A DNA stretch of 64,000 nt from Cyclobacteriaceae bacterium (GCA_958296015.1 CATQIH010000014.1:62001-126000); one strand, 5' to 3'; positions 51,400 to 60,787 are shown, counted from the stretch's first letter. Made by a program: numbers and translations. The notes: generated by a model from the letters alone, not told the origin.

Positions 51400-51634
51400 T
51401 ATGCCAAAGACTATACCGCAAACACAAACAGCATCTTACATAAAGAACAGGCAGCGCAAAAGCTTCCTTTAATGGTTAAATAACCTGTTTTTTCTGAACA
51501 GCTATATGCCTGCCGTTGTATCTACCTATGGCCCGAACCGTACAATACCGTACAAAGCCTGTCCGTTATCGTACACCCAAAAATAACAAAAATGCTTCTG
51601 TTAGCCCAAAATCCCCTTTTTTTCTTTTGGCATA
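51400..51634. promoter_or_regulatory. Divergent control region for the regulator and adaptor genes
   Basis: TGTCCGTTATCGTACA (51560-51575) is an activator-like dyad. A half-matching dyad lies 21 bp upstream (51539-51554). TTGGCATA at 51627-51634 faces the adaptor gene, 52 bp past the dyad. A second TTGGCATA on the minus strand (51400-51407) faces the regulator gene, so both may use one shared enhancer. The rest of the 371-base gap also holds a low-complexity run of CCGGTCTCC-like words (about 51650-51720) inside the adaptor leader. Confidence 0.6.
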
Positions 51635-51754
51635 GTGTTCGTAAATGGAAGGGAGACCGAAGACTGGAAACCGAAAACCGGCTTTTTGCTCCGGTCTCCT
51701 GATTCCGGTCTCCGGTTTTCCGAATTATACGCTAACACAGATAACAGATACATC

Positions 51755-53008
51755 ATGGGAATGGATAGAAAGATAAAAAAGAAAACATGGACCACAGGCC
51801 GTATCCTTGGCATCGGAGGAGGATTTCTGCTGCTGTCGCTCATACTCTACAGTTTTCTTTTTGCTGATAATCGCTCAAAACTCAACGTAGATAAAGAAAA
51901 GATTACGGTCTCGAATGTTAAAAAAGATATATTTCAGGAGTTTATCCCGGAAACAGGAATTGTGATGCCCAGCCAGACAATCTACCTGGATGCGGTGGAA
52001 GGCGGCGTGGTCAAGCATATTACTTTGGAATCCGGTGCGCTGGTGAAAGTAGGGGATACCATCATGACGCTGGGCAACTCCAACCTGCAACTGGATGTGA
52101 TGAACCGCGAGGCGCAACTCTACGAGCAACTCAACATCCTGCGTACCACCCGCCTTCAACTGGACCAGAACGACCTGACTCAAAAAGCCCAACTGGCAGA
52201 GATCAACTACCAGATACAACTACTAAAGCCTCAGTATGAGCGATACAAAGAACTGGCTGGTAAGAAGCTTATTTCCAAAAGAGACCTGGAAGAAGTAGAA
52301 GAAAACTATAAATACAACCTCCGCAGAAAAGAGCTGACCTACAAAGCTTATATGTCTGACTCTATGTCCCGATCCTTTCAGCTGCACCAGATCAGCATGT
52401 CGGAAGACCGTATGCTGCGCAGCCTGGATGCCGTAGGCAAGATACTAAACAACCTGGTAATTACTGCACCTACGCAGGGCCTGCTCACTACTGCCGACTG
52501 GGAGCCGGGGCAATCCATCACACCTGGCGAAAGGCTGGGGCAGGTGGCACTGCTGGACAGCTTCAAGGTGCGCGTAGCTATTGATGAGATTTATCTGCCC
52601 AAAGTAGACGTAGGCCAGCAGGCAACCTTCAATTTTGATGGCAAAGACTATCGCTTGAAGATCTATAAAAAGTACCCAACCGTATCTGAGGGCAACTTTG
52701 AAGTAGACATGCGCTTTATGGGTGAGGTGCCGTCCGGCATCCGTCGCGGCCAGTCGCTGCGCATCAGACTGGAGTTGGGTAGCTCAGAAGAGGCCATGTT
52801 GCTGGCTACCGGCGGCTTCTTCAGGGACACGGGCGGCAACTGGGTCTTTGTGATGAACAACGACGGCTCCAAAGCCTACAAAAGAGACATCAAACTTGGC
52901 AGAAAAAACACCGAATACTACGAAGTGCTGGAAGGGCTGGAACCCGGCGAAAAGGTCATCACCTCCTCGTATGAGAATTTTGGCAGCAATGAGGTGTTGG
53001 TTTTTTGA
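51755..53008 (+). CDS. HlyD/MacA-type periplasmic adaptor protein
   Basis: The 417-residue membrane-fusion adaptor has an N-terminal membrane anchor (RILGIGGGFLLLSLILYSFLF). A first lipoyl half is VMPSQTIYLDAVEGGVVKHI. A long coiled coil follows (about 110-215, LYEQLNILRTTRLQLDQND onward). The second lipoyl half is ITAPTQGLLTTADWEPGQS and the beta-barrel part VRVAIDEIYLPKVDVGQQAT. It joins the inner-membrane permease to the TolC duct. I placed the start at ATG 51755 (MGMDRKIKKK), because an earlier GTG at 51635 lies at the predicted promoter and translates low-complexity DNA. Confidence 0.9.
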   Translation: MGMDRKIKKKTWTTGRILGIGGGFLLLSLILYSFLFADNRSKLNVDKEKITVSNVKKDIFQEFIPETGIVMPSQTIYLDAVEGGVVKHITLESGALVKVGDTIMTLGNSNLQLDVMNREAQLYEQLNILRTTRLQLDQNDLTQKAQLAEINYQIQLLKPQYERYKELAGKKLISKRDLEEVEENYKYNLRRKELTYKAYMSDSMSRSFQLHQISMSEDRMLRSLDAVGKILNNLVITAPTQGLLTTADWEPGQSITPGERLGQVALLDSFKVRVAIDEIYLPKVDVGQQATFNFDGKDYRLKIYKKYPTVSEGNFEVDMRFMGEVPSGIRRGQSLRIRLELGSSEEAMLLATGGFFRDTGGNWVFVMNNDGSKAYKRDIKLGRKNTEYYEVLEGLEPGEKVITSSYENFGSNEVLVF

Positions 53009-53163
53009 CGGAAACCGGTCAGCCGGAGACTAAAAACCGGAAAAATTTAATGTATTACAAAAAGCAGATTTTGTTATAAAATGATTGCTCCTCAAGACAT
53101 TGAGAGTACAAAAAGTAATTCAAAAAATAACATACCATTTTTGTACAATTAAAAAAGGTAATA

Positions 53164-54024
53164 ATGAAGTTAAAATCGCTTTTTATAGTCATAGGAATTG
53201 GATTTTTTTCCTATGGTTTCAGTCAATCTGACAAGACGCAGATATTAATAGTAGGCTCAGACCATCTGGCTCAGGTATACAATGAAAAATATCCTGGTAC
53301 AGATGTTTTAACGGATAAGAACCAAAAATATATCAAAGAATTCACTGCATTAATAGAGAAGTATTCCCCGGATATGATTGGTATAGAAGAACTTCCTGAA
53401 AAGCAACAGGAAATAGATAGTCTCTATACGCTATACAAAAGAGGGGAACTGGATTTGAAAGGTTTGCAATATGGTAGAAGTGAAAAATACCAGATAGCTT
53501 TTAGAATTGGAAAAAATGTGGGATTGGAAGCAATAACATGCGTAAATGCTGAAGGTGGTACTTCACAGAGTATTTTGGATAACGGAAAAAATATTGAACT
53601 ATATAAAAACGAAACGCAAGAGCTTCGTAAGATGGTCGGTGAAAAATATTCAGCACTACAGCAGGGAGCAATTTCTTTTAAAGAATTCCTGACATTTTTA
53701 AATCAACCGCAAAACTATAATTTAATATACCATCTTCGGTACATCACTCCAGCAAGAGTGGTTGATGGTACATTTGACAATCCAGACGAAATGGTTGATA
53801 CAGCCTTTATCAACCCCAAATATATTGGTGCAGAGCTTATTGCTGTTTTTAAGAACAGAGACTATAAAATATACTCTAATATTGTTACCAATCAATTGGT
53901 AAAAAAATCAAATCGAATCTTAATAGTAATAGGTGTTGCGCATATAGGGTCTTTAAAGAATATTTTCAGAGATGACCCGGACTATGAGATAATTGAGGCT
54001 AACGAATATATACTAAAAGAATAA
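53164..54024 (+). CDS. DUF5694/TIKI-like secreted protein
   Basis: The 286-residue protein has a signal peptide (LKSLFIVIGIGFFSYGFSQ). It matches the DUF5694-like pattern: QILIVGSDHLAQVYNEKYPG at the start of the mature part, KYSPDMIGIEELPEKQQEID, and IGVAHIGSLKNIF near the end. A TIKI/TraB-like hydrolase or metalloprotease fold is possible but not shown. The gene is AT-richer than its neighbours and lies between the adaptor and ATPase genes of the efflux locus, so it looks like an insertion into that locus. It has 155 bases upstream and no sigma-54-type signal. Confidence 0.75.
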   Translation: MKLKSLFIVIGIGFFSYGFSQSDKTQILIVGSDHLAQVYNEKYPGTDVLTDKNQKYIKEFTALIEKYSPDMIGIEELPEKQQEIDSLYTLYKRGELDLKGLQYGRSEKYQIAFRIGKNVGLEAITCVNAEGGTSQSILDNGKNIELYKNETQELRKMVGEKYSALQQGAISFKEFLTFLNQPQNYNLIYHLRYITPARVVDGTFDNPDEMVDTAFINPKYIGAELIAVFKNRDYKIYSNIVTNQLVKKSNRILIVIGVAHIGSLKNIFRDDPDYEIIEANEYILKE

Positions 54025-54119
54025 ATGCATAGGCAATACAGATAGCTTATTGCACTGAACAAAGAAAAAGTACTTCATGTACATAACTCCTAACTCCCAA
54101 ACCCTAAACTCCATAAAAT

Positions 54120-54809
54120 ATGATCCGTACCAATAATCTTAGAAAAGTGTTCACTTCTGATGAAGTAGAAACCACTGCCTTGAATGACATTAATATTGAC
54201 ATCAAGTCAGGCGAATTTGTGGCCATCATGGGACCTTCCGGTTGTGGCAAGTCTACGCTGCTCAACATTCTGGGCCTGCTGGACAACCCTTCGTCGGGTG
54301 AGTATTTCTTCATGGACCACGAAGTGGCTAAATTCTCAGAGCGGCAGCGGTCGCAGCTACGTAAAGGCAACATCGGTTTTGTCTTTCAGAGCTTCAACCT
54401 GATCGATGAACTCACGGTGCACGAGAATGTCGAGCTTCCATTGCTCTATTTGAAAGTGCCTTCTGCCGAACGCGAGAAGAAAGTGACGGCTGCCCTGGAG
54501 CATATGAACATCATGCACCGCCGCAACCACTTTCCACAGCAGCTTTCGGGCGGTCAGCAACAGCGGGTAGCCATTGCCCGTGCCGTAGTAGCCAACCCAA
54601 AATTTATCCTGGCGGATGAGCCGACTGGTAACCTGGACTCTACCAACGGCGAAGAGGTGATGAACCTGCTCTCCGAACTCAACAAAGCTGGCACCACCAT
54701 TGCAATGGTGACGCACTCGCCACACGATGCTACCTATGCCAACCGGGTGATCAACCTGTTTGATGGTATGGTAGTGACCGAAAATATCAAAGAGAAATTT
54801 CACGTGTAA
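54120..54809 (+). CDS. MacB/LolD-type ABC transporter ATPase
   Basis: The 229-residue ATPase has Walker [21 protein letters not shown] (about 38), the canonical signature [19 protein letters not shown], Walker [20 protein letters not shown], and H-loop MVTHSPHD. It energises the permease 54939 and perhaps the other permeases. Unlike the ATPase at 47194, it has the standard signature. A terminator-like hairpin lies between it and the permease, but the two are still very likely partners. Confidence 0.95.
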   Translation: MIRTNNLRKVFTSDEVETTALNDINIDIKSGEFVAIMGPSGCGKSTLLNILGLLDNPSSGEYFFMDHEVAKFSERQRSQLRKGNIGFVFQSFNLIDELTVHENVELPLLYLKVPSAEREKKVTAALEHMNIMHRRNHFPQQLSGGQQQRVAIARAVVANPKFILADEPTGNLDSTNGEEVMNLLSELNKAGTTIAMVTHSPHDATYANRVINLFDGMVVTENIKEKFHV

Positions 54810-54840
54810 GACCACGGTCTATGTTTTAGTCTGTTCAGGA

Positions 54841-54871
54841 AAGCGATGTTTTCAAAAAGCATCGTTTTTTT
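54841..54871 (+). terminator. Terminator-like hairpin between ATPase and permease
   Basis: AAGCGATG (54841-54848) and CATCGTTT (54860-54867) can pair over eight positions with one G-U, followed by a T run. It would be expected to reduce read-through into the permease gene at 54939. Alternatively the permease has its own promoter. Confidence 0.55.
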
Positions 54872-54938
54872 CCTGTCTGGTTTTCCTTTATTTTACCCTA
54901 TCGCCTTATAGCACTCCAACTTCTATCCTGCTCCAGCC

Positions 54939-57317
54939 ATGTTCAAAAACCTCTTTAAAACTGCTCTGCGTAATATCCGCAAAGAAAAAATCTACAGTGT
55001 CATTAATATCCTGGGGCTGACCATCGGCGTCACGTGCTGTATCTTTTTGCTGCTGTATATTCTGGATGAATTGAGCTACGACAAGTTTCATGTCAACAAA
55101 GACCGGATTTATCGTATTGCTACGCACTTTCAGGAGTCGGATAATGAGTTTACCTGGGCATCGGCACAAGTGCCGCTGGCACCTGAACTGGCATCGAAGT
55201 TTACAGAAGTGCAACATGCCGTTCGTTTGATCAATGTAGGCCGGGAACTTTTTGAGAATCAGGACAAAGATATCAGGTTTTACGAAGAAGACTTCTATTA
55301 TGCCGATTCTGCTGTGTTTGATGTCTTTACCTTTCCATTAACAGAAGGTAATCCAACAACAGCTTTGGTAGCACCTAATACGATAGTGCTCACCCAATCT
55401 ATGGCCAACAAATACTTTGGCGACGAGTCTCCGATAGGCAAAACCCTGAAGAATGGCGACAAGCTTTATAAAATTACCGGTGTGATGCAAGACGTGCCGC
55501 ACAACTCACACATAGATTTTGATGCGCTGCTCTCGCGAACCAGCCTGCCGGAAGACTTTCAGGACAACTGGGGCGGCTGGGGTGTAGCCACCTATTTGCT
55601 CCTGCCGGAAAATTATAATTACCACGATTTTGATGCCCATCTGGAAGCAGTAAATACCGAACGGGTCAAGCCTATCTTTGATCAGTTTGGGGTCAAAATC
55701 AACTACTTTCTACAGCCCATTCAGGATATTCATCTGCATTCCAAGCTTGGAAGTGAATCGGAAGGAGGCGGCGACATTTCTTATATTTATATCTTTGCCG
55801 CAGTCGCTGTGTTTATGCTCATCATTGCCAGCATCAACTATATGAATCTGGCGACAGCGCGAGCGACCAAACGTGCCAAAGAAGTAGGCATCCGCAAAAC
55901 GGCAGGTTCTTCCAAAGGCCAGTTGATCGGGCAGTTTCTCACAGAGTCTGTTGTCATTACGCTGATCGCTGTGCTGGTCAGTGTGTTTTTCATTGTGCTG
56001 TTGCTGCCGCTGTTCAATACCTTATCAGGAAAAGAGATAAGTTATGCCTTCATCTTTCAGCCTGGTATTTTGCTGGGGCTGGTAGCCATTGTTCTGTTTG
56101 TAGGCGTAGCAGGTGGAAGCTACCCAGCCTTTTACCTGGCTGGCTTTAATCCTGCGCAGGTGCTCAAGGGCAAAGTAGCTAGCACTGGTGGCAACAGTCT
56201 GCTGCGCAAAGCACTGGTAGTACTACAATTTGCCATTTCTATCACCATGGTCATCAGCACCTGGATTGTCTACGACCAGTTGCAGTTTCTACGAAACAAA
56301 GACCTGGGATTCAGCAAAGAACACGTGCTGTCGATAGAGCTGCCCGAAGACGATATCCGCGAAAAGGTAGCCGTACTGCGCAATCGCCTGCTCGAAAACC
56401 CAAAGGTACAGATGGTAGGCACCGCCAATACTAAGCCGGGCAACGGTATCAGCAAAAACCTGATGAATGTGGAATCTGACGAAGGCATGGTAGAAAAAGG
56501 AGTAGACATGTATCAGGCAGACTATGATTATATTCCTACGATGGGCATGGCACTGACACAAGGCAGAAACTTTTCTCGTGAATATGCCACCGATACGGCT
56601 GCCGTGATTGTGAACGAAGCGATGGTAAAACGCATGGGCTGGCAGGACCCAATCGGCAAGGTATTCAGCAATACAGACCCCGAGTCGCCGCAATATAGGG
56701 TAGTGGGTGTGATCAAGGATTACCACCAGCTTTCGCTCTACAACCTGATCGAGCCGTTGGCTATTTTTTTTGGAAAGAACAACTACTATCTACATATCAA
56801 GATCGCCGGTCAGGATATCCCCGCCACCCTAAGTTACATTGAAAACATCTGGAATGAGGTAAATCCTAACAAGCCCTTCAGCTATAATTTCATGGATCAG
56901 GATTTTAATTCACAGTACAAAGCCGATGAAAAGAGAGGACAGATATTCACGCTTTTCTCTGTGCTCACGATCTTTATTGCCTGCCTCGGATTGCTGGGTC
57001 TGGCAGCCTACACCACAGAGCAACGCACCAAAGAAATTGGCATCCGCAAGGTGATTGGTGCCAATGTGGGCAGCATTGTCATGATGATCTATAAAGACTT
57101 CTTCCTGCTGATCGGCATTTCTATTCTGATCGCCTTCCCGCTGGCTTACTATTTTATGTACAACTGGCTACAGTCTTTTGCTTATCAAACTGATATCAAG
57201 ATCATCACCTTCATCACTGCCGCGTTGCTCACGCTGGCGATCACCATGCTGGCCGTAGGCTTTCATACCATACGAGCCGCCATCGCCAATCCAGTCGATT
57301 CATTGCGCAGCGAGTAG
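54939..57317 (+). CDS. MacB/FtsX-type ABC transporter permease
   Basis: The 792-residue permease has the two-block FtsX plan: the N-terminal TM (NILGLTIGVTCCIFLLLYIL), the first block (IASINYMNLATARATKRAKE, then VGIRKTAGSSKGQ), the second periplasmic domain, and the last block (EQRTKEIGIRKVIGANVGSI). It works with ATPase 54120. Together with the adaptor 51755 it makes one complete pump set, lacking only a channel, which could come from the TolC operon at 45843-47892. It ends with the family tail RAAIANPVDSLRSE. Confidence 0.93.
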   Translation: MFKNLFKTALRNIRKEKIYSVINILGLTIGVTCCIFLLLYILDELSYDKFHVNKDRIYRIATHFQESDNEFTWASAQVPLAPELASKFTEVQHAVRLINVGRELFENQDKDIRFYEEDFYYADSAVFDVFTFPLTEGNPTTALVAPNTIVLTQSMANKYFGDESPIGKTLKNGDKLYKITGVMQDVPHNSHIDFDALLSRTSLPEDFQDNWGGWGVATYLLLPENYNYHDFDAHLEAVNTERVKPIFDQFGVKINYFLQPIQDIHLHSKLGSESEGGGDISYIYIFAAVAVFMLIIASINYMNLATARATKRAKEVGIRKTAGSSKGQLIGQFLTESVVITLIAVLVSVFFIVLLLPLFNTLSGKEISYAFIFQPGILLGLVAIVLFVGVAGGSYPAFYLAGFNPAQVLKGKVASTGGNSLLRKALVVLQFAISITMVISTWIVYDQLQFLRNKDLGFSKEHVLSIELPEDDIREKVAVLRNRLLENPKVQMVGTANTKPGNGISKNLMNVESDEGMVEKGVDMYQADYDYIPTMGMALTQGRNFSREYATDTAAVIVNEAMVKRMGWQDPIGKVFSNTDPESPQYRVVGVIKDYHQLSLYNLIEPLAIFFGKNNYYLHIKIAGQDIPATLSYIENIWNEVNPNKPFSYNFMDQDFNSQYKADEKRGQIFTLFSVLTIFIACLGLLGLAAYTTEQRTKEIGIRKVIGANVGSIVMMIYKDFFLLIGISILIAFPLAYYFMYNWLQSFAYQTDIKIITFITAALLTLAITMLAVGFHTIRAAIANPVDSLRSE

Positions 57318-57418
57318 GTTTCTTTTGAAGTACGTTCACTGGTAAAAATAGCGTAGGTCAATCATAGAAAAAGCGAGTTGCTAAAAACAATAACCTTTCG
57401 CTCTTTCTAATCAAGAGG

Positions 57419-58081
57419 TTAGTTAACAAACGTATACTCTTTCACCATATCGTAGCTTACACCCAAGCGATCTAGTACTTCCTGTGGGCTGCCTTGCCAT
57501 ACGTTGGCCCGGTTGCCTACGTACTGCAAGTCGTCAATACCGATTTTGCTGGTGAAAAAACCTGTGGCTACAAAATCTCTGAAATTATTGAAAAAGTTGA
57601 CACCTTGGCTCATCTCCGGTTTGGCAGTCTGCGGAAAGGCAATTTGGTCTAAAATGGTTTTTTGCTCTTTTTCACTGCCTTCTATAAAGGTTTTTCCAAA
57701 GAGCTTATTGCTTTGGGCATCCAGCCAGCGAAGTCCGCCTCGCATACCTACCTGATGTTGTGGCTGGTCTTTCATCATAAACTCGATAAACTCCGGTACC
57801 TGCGCATCAGAGGCATTACCCGATTGATCGTCTGTGGGAATGATCGTATCTGATAATACCCGCACGGTTTGCATCTCATGATCTGTGAAGAACTGCTCAT
57901 CCATCAGTGCCTGATCGGCTTTGCTGAGTTCAACGTTGTCGCTGGTGTTGTGCATGTGTTCGTGCTCCTGGGTTTCGGCAGTCTCAGGTGTATCGCAGGC
58001 GGTGGTCCAGGTGAGGCCAGCCAGTGAGGCCATTCCCATCAGCTTCAGAGAATCGCGGCGGTTGATTTTACTGTTTTCCAT
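57419..58081 (-). CDS. Gluconate 2-dehydrogenase subunit 3-like lipoprotein
   Basis: The 220-residue protein begins NRRDSLKLMGMASLAGLTWT with TAC, a twin-arginine-type RR followed by a lipobox-like Cys, so it may be exported folded. The body carries the subunit 3 pattern: FFTDHEMQTVRVLSDTIIPT, EFIEFMMKDQP, FFNNFRDFVATGFFTSKIGI. Such small subunits pair with a GMC flavoprotein. It lies 27 bases after the GMC gene on the same strand, so both form one operon. Confidence 0.88.
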   Translation of the reverse strand: MENSKINRRDSLKLMGMASLAGLTWTTACDTPETAETQEHEHMHNTSDNVELSKADQALMDEQFFTDHEMQTVRVLSDTIIPTDDQSGNASDAQVPEFIEFMMKDQPQHQVGMRGGLRWLDAQSNKLFGKTFIEGSEKEQKTILDQIAFPQTAKPEMSQGVNFFNNFRDFVATGFFTSKIGIDDLQYVGNRANVWQGSPQEVLDRLGVSYDMVKEYTFVN

Positions 58082-58108
58082 AAGTCATTGACGAATATGT
58101 GATGATGC

Positions 58109-59857
58109 TTAAATATTTAGTTTTTTCCTCTGGTCGATGATATATTCCGAAGTACGCATAGAAAGGGCGAGGATGGTCCAGGTGGCATTTTTGTCAGCGT
58201 TGGATACAAAAGAAGAACCATCGGCTACAAACACATTCTTACAGTCAAAAGACTGCGCATACTTGTTAACCGGTGCCTTCTTTTTGTCGTTGCCCATACG
58301 CACCACGCCTACTTCGTGGATGATCTCTCCGGGAGTTAGCAGCCCATAATCCTGATCTTTGCCAGGTTTGCTGCCCATCGGGATACCACCCATTGTCTCT
58401 ATGATCTCCTCAAAAGTGTCCTGCATATGTTTGGCCTGCTTGATCTCGTGTTCACTCCAGTTGTAATGAAAGCGCAAGGTAGGAATTCCCCATTTATCTA
58501 CTTTACCGGGATCTATCTCGCAGTAATTATCATAGAAGGCAATAGGTTCTCCTCTGCCACTGAAGCCTACAATGGCACCATAATATTTACGGTAATCATC
58601 TTTGAGCTGCTTGCCATAACCACCAAAACGCGCAGGATCAGGCGTTTCGCGGTCGCTCACAGGAGCAAATCCATTATAGGTATGGAAGCCACCTAAAAAA
58701 CCATAACTGGGCATGCGGCGTCCCCCGCCAAATTCTATATGGTAGCCTCGTGGAAAGTCAAGCTTTGCTTTTTGGTTATTAATCCACCAGGGCATATACA
58801 GGTGCATGCCACCGGTACCATCTTCGTTATAGGCAACGCCGTTCATCATCTGCGGAATCAGGCCGGAGCGGGAAGCCCCAGTGGAGTCCATCAGGTAACG
58901 GCCTATCACACCACTGGAATTGCCCAGGCCGTTGGGATGGCGATCAGATTTGGAATTGAGCAGCAGCCGGGCTGTTTCACACGAACTGGCAGCCAGTACC
59001 ACAATCTTCGCCTTCACGCTATATTCCAGCCCATCTTCTGTGTTGATATAAGAAACGCCTGTGGCCAGCCCCTCATCGTTGGTCAGCACTTCGCGGGCCA
59101 TCGCTCCAGTGATCAGCGTCAGGTTTCCGGTGGCCTGAGCAGGTGGAATGAGCACAGAGGGCGAAGAAAAGTTGGAGTGGGTAGAACAGCTGCGCCCACA
59201 TTGCGAACAGTAGTGGCAGGCCGGTCGCCCGTTGAGCGGCTGCGTCAGAATAGACAATCGTGAAGGAACCACCGGTATATTAAGCCCATCGCAGGCTTTT
59301 TTTACCAGCAACTCATAGGCTCTGGGCTTGGGTGGCGGCATAAAAATACCGTCCGACTCATTGGTAAGACCTAGTTCTTTAGGAAAGTTGGCACCAAATA
59401 CGCCTACCATCCTGTCTACCTTGTCATAATATGGCTTAACATCATCATAGGTAATAGGCCAGTCGTCGCCCAAGCCATCGATGCTCTTTTTGCGAAAATC
59501 ATCCGGCCCAAAACGCAGAGAAATCCGGCCCCAATGGTTGGTGCGCCCACCCAGCATACGGGAGCGAAACCAGTTGAATTTTGTACCTGCTACGGTTGTA
59601 TAAGGCTCACCTTCCAGTTCCCATCCGCCGTAAGCGGCATCAAACTCACCAAACGGCCTATGGGTAGGGGCACCTCTTCGGGGCGACTGATAGGGCCACT
59701 TAAACATATCTGCTTTGGCAGAATCAAACATAGGGCCTGCTTCCAGCATCACTACTTTGGCTCCTGCTTCGGTGAGGGTTTTGGCTGCCATACCGCCCCC
59801 TGCGCCGGAGCCTACCACACACACGTCGTATTCAGTACTATTTTCTTTGATCTGCAT
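58109..59857 (-). CDS. GMC-family oxidoreductase, gluconate-dehydrogenase type
   Basis: The 582-residue FAD-dependent dehydrogenase has its FAD site in DVCVVGSGAGGGMAAKTLTE (about 9-28, GxGxxG). GGRTNHWGRISLRF and SSGVIGRYLMDSTG follow, and the C-terminal HEVGVVRMGNDKKKAPVN holds the GMC active-site His region. A cysteine motif CHYCSQCGRSC (about 214-224) is present. It oxidises a sugar or alcohol and passes electrons to a membrane cytochrome. With the subunit 3-like partner it should be periplasmic, although I see no signal peptide on this subunit; it may be carried by its Tat-signal partner. Confidence 0.9.
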   Translation of the reverse strand: MQIKENSTEYDVCVVGSGAGGGMAAKTLTEAGAKVVMLEAGPMFDSAKADMFKWPYQSPRRGAPTHRPFGEFDAAYGGWELEGEPYTTVAGTKFNWFRSRMLGGRTNHWGRISLRFGPDDFRKKSIDGLGDDWPITYDDVKPYYDKVDRMVGVFGANFPKELGLTNESDGIFMPPPKPRAYELLVKKACDGLNIPVVPSRLSILTQPLNGRPACHYCSQCGRSCSTHSNFSSPSVLIPPAQATGNLTLITGAMAREVLTNDEGLATGVSYINTEDGLEYSVKAKIVVLAASSCETARLLLNSKSDRHPNGLGNSSGVIGRYLMDSTGASRSGLIPQMMNGVAYNEDGTGGMHLYMPWWINNQKAKLDFPRGYHIEFGGGRRMPSYGFLGGFHTYNGFAPVSDRETPDPARFGGYGKQLKDDYRKYYGAIVGFSGRGEPIAFYDNYCEIDPGKVDKWGIPTLRFHYNWSEHEIKQAKHMQDTFEEIIETMGGIPMGSKPGKDQDYGLLTPGEIIHEVGVVRMGNDKKKAPVNKYAQSFDCKNVFVADGSSFVSNADKNATWTILALSMRTSEYIIDQRKKLNI

Positions 59858-60274
59858 CTTGGTCTTTTTTTCTAATGAAATTAGACAGTAAAATCAATGC
59901 CTGCAAGCAAACTGAGACAGTATTATTATTCAGAAGATTATCAGCAAAATTAGTTTCGCAATAAAAAAGCACTCTTTTTGAAATTGTGTTATATTCAAGC
60001 TTTTTAGCTGTATTAATCATATCTAAAGCAGCTATAAAATAGCAACTTTAAAAAAACACAGCTTATTGATTTAGGAGTTAATTTATTAAATTGAATATAA
60101 CTTCCTCATATTGTTTTATAGGCTGGTGGTTCGGCACATCGCCCTACAATGACGAATATCTGGCAGCATCATATAATGTATAATTTTGATATAAGCTATC
60201 TTTATTATACATTTAAAGACTTGTTTTTAGTATAATATTTTAGTTTTTTGGCCTGATATAAAATAATATTTCAT
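59858..60274. other. AT-rich gap, no recognised feature
   Basis: This is 417 bases of AT-rich DNA before the GAF gene. I see no gene, tRNA, hairpin terminator or tandem repeat. It includes a short GC-richer patch around 60125-60160. Confidence 0.4.
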
Positions 60275-60763
60275 ATGGTAATGCTTGAAAATCTAGTCGT
60301 ACCCGACTCCATCAGCAAACAAGAGCGATACAACCTGTTGTTGAACCAGATGCGGACATTAGTACATGAAGAAAATGACATAATTGCCAACCTAGGCAAC
60401 ATAGCTGCAATATTGCATCATGGCATGAATTTTACCTGGACAGGCTTTTACTTCGCCAGAGATAGCGAACTGGTGCTGGGTCCGTTTCAGGGTGTGCCTG
60501 CCCGGTCGCATATACCCAAAGGAGAAGGTGTTTGTGGTGTGGCATATGTTAAAGAATGTGCTACTATTGTTGACGATGTAGAGCAATTTTCTGGCTATAT
60601 TCCCTGTGGTGAGTTTGATAAATCAGAAATTGTGCTGCCTGCTTTTCACCAGGGAGAAGTGGTACTGATGCTGAATATCAACAGCGATAAATTCAAAAAC
60701 TTTACAGCCGAAGACCTAAAAAATCTACAGCAAGTGATGCACCTGATTGAAGAAATCCTTTGA
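60275..60763 (+). CDS. GAF-domain protein, free-methionine-R-sulfoxide reductase-like
   Basis: The 162-residue GAF protein has the fRMsr pattern: WTGFYFARDSELVLGPFQGV, HIPKGEGVCGVAYVKECATI, VDDVEQFSGYIPCGEFDKSE. The catalytic-type Cys in GYIPCGEFD and the Cys in GVCG are in place. Ten residues before GVC, where the canonical enzymes have a further (resolving) Cys in P-A-C-x-x-I-P, this protein has Arg (PARSHIP). An extra Cys (KEC) lies eight residues after GVC. Activity on free Met-R-sulfoxide is therefore uncertain. It is followed by a terminator. Confidence 0.82.
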   Translation: MVMLENLVVPDSISKQERYNLLLNQMRTLVHEENDIIANLGNIAAILHHGMNFTWTGFYFARDSELVLGPFQGVPARSHIPKGEGVCGVAYVKECATIVDDVEQFSGYIPCGEFDKSEIVLPAFHQGEVVLMLNINSDKFKNFTAEDLKNLQQVMHLIEEIL

Positions 60764-60787
60764 GATCACCCATTTACCACACTTATT

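Noticed and set aside
51486-51500. TGTTTTTTCTGAACA as a further activator site
   Set aside because: It has a 15-base length and lacks the CG pairs of the 16-base dyads; the match is mostly T-rich chance.
51635-51754. GTG at 51635 as start of the adaptor gene
   Set aside because: It overlaps the predicted promoter and adds a low-complexity stretch before the natural membrane-anchor start at 51755.
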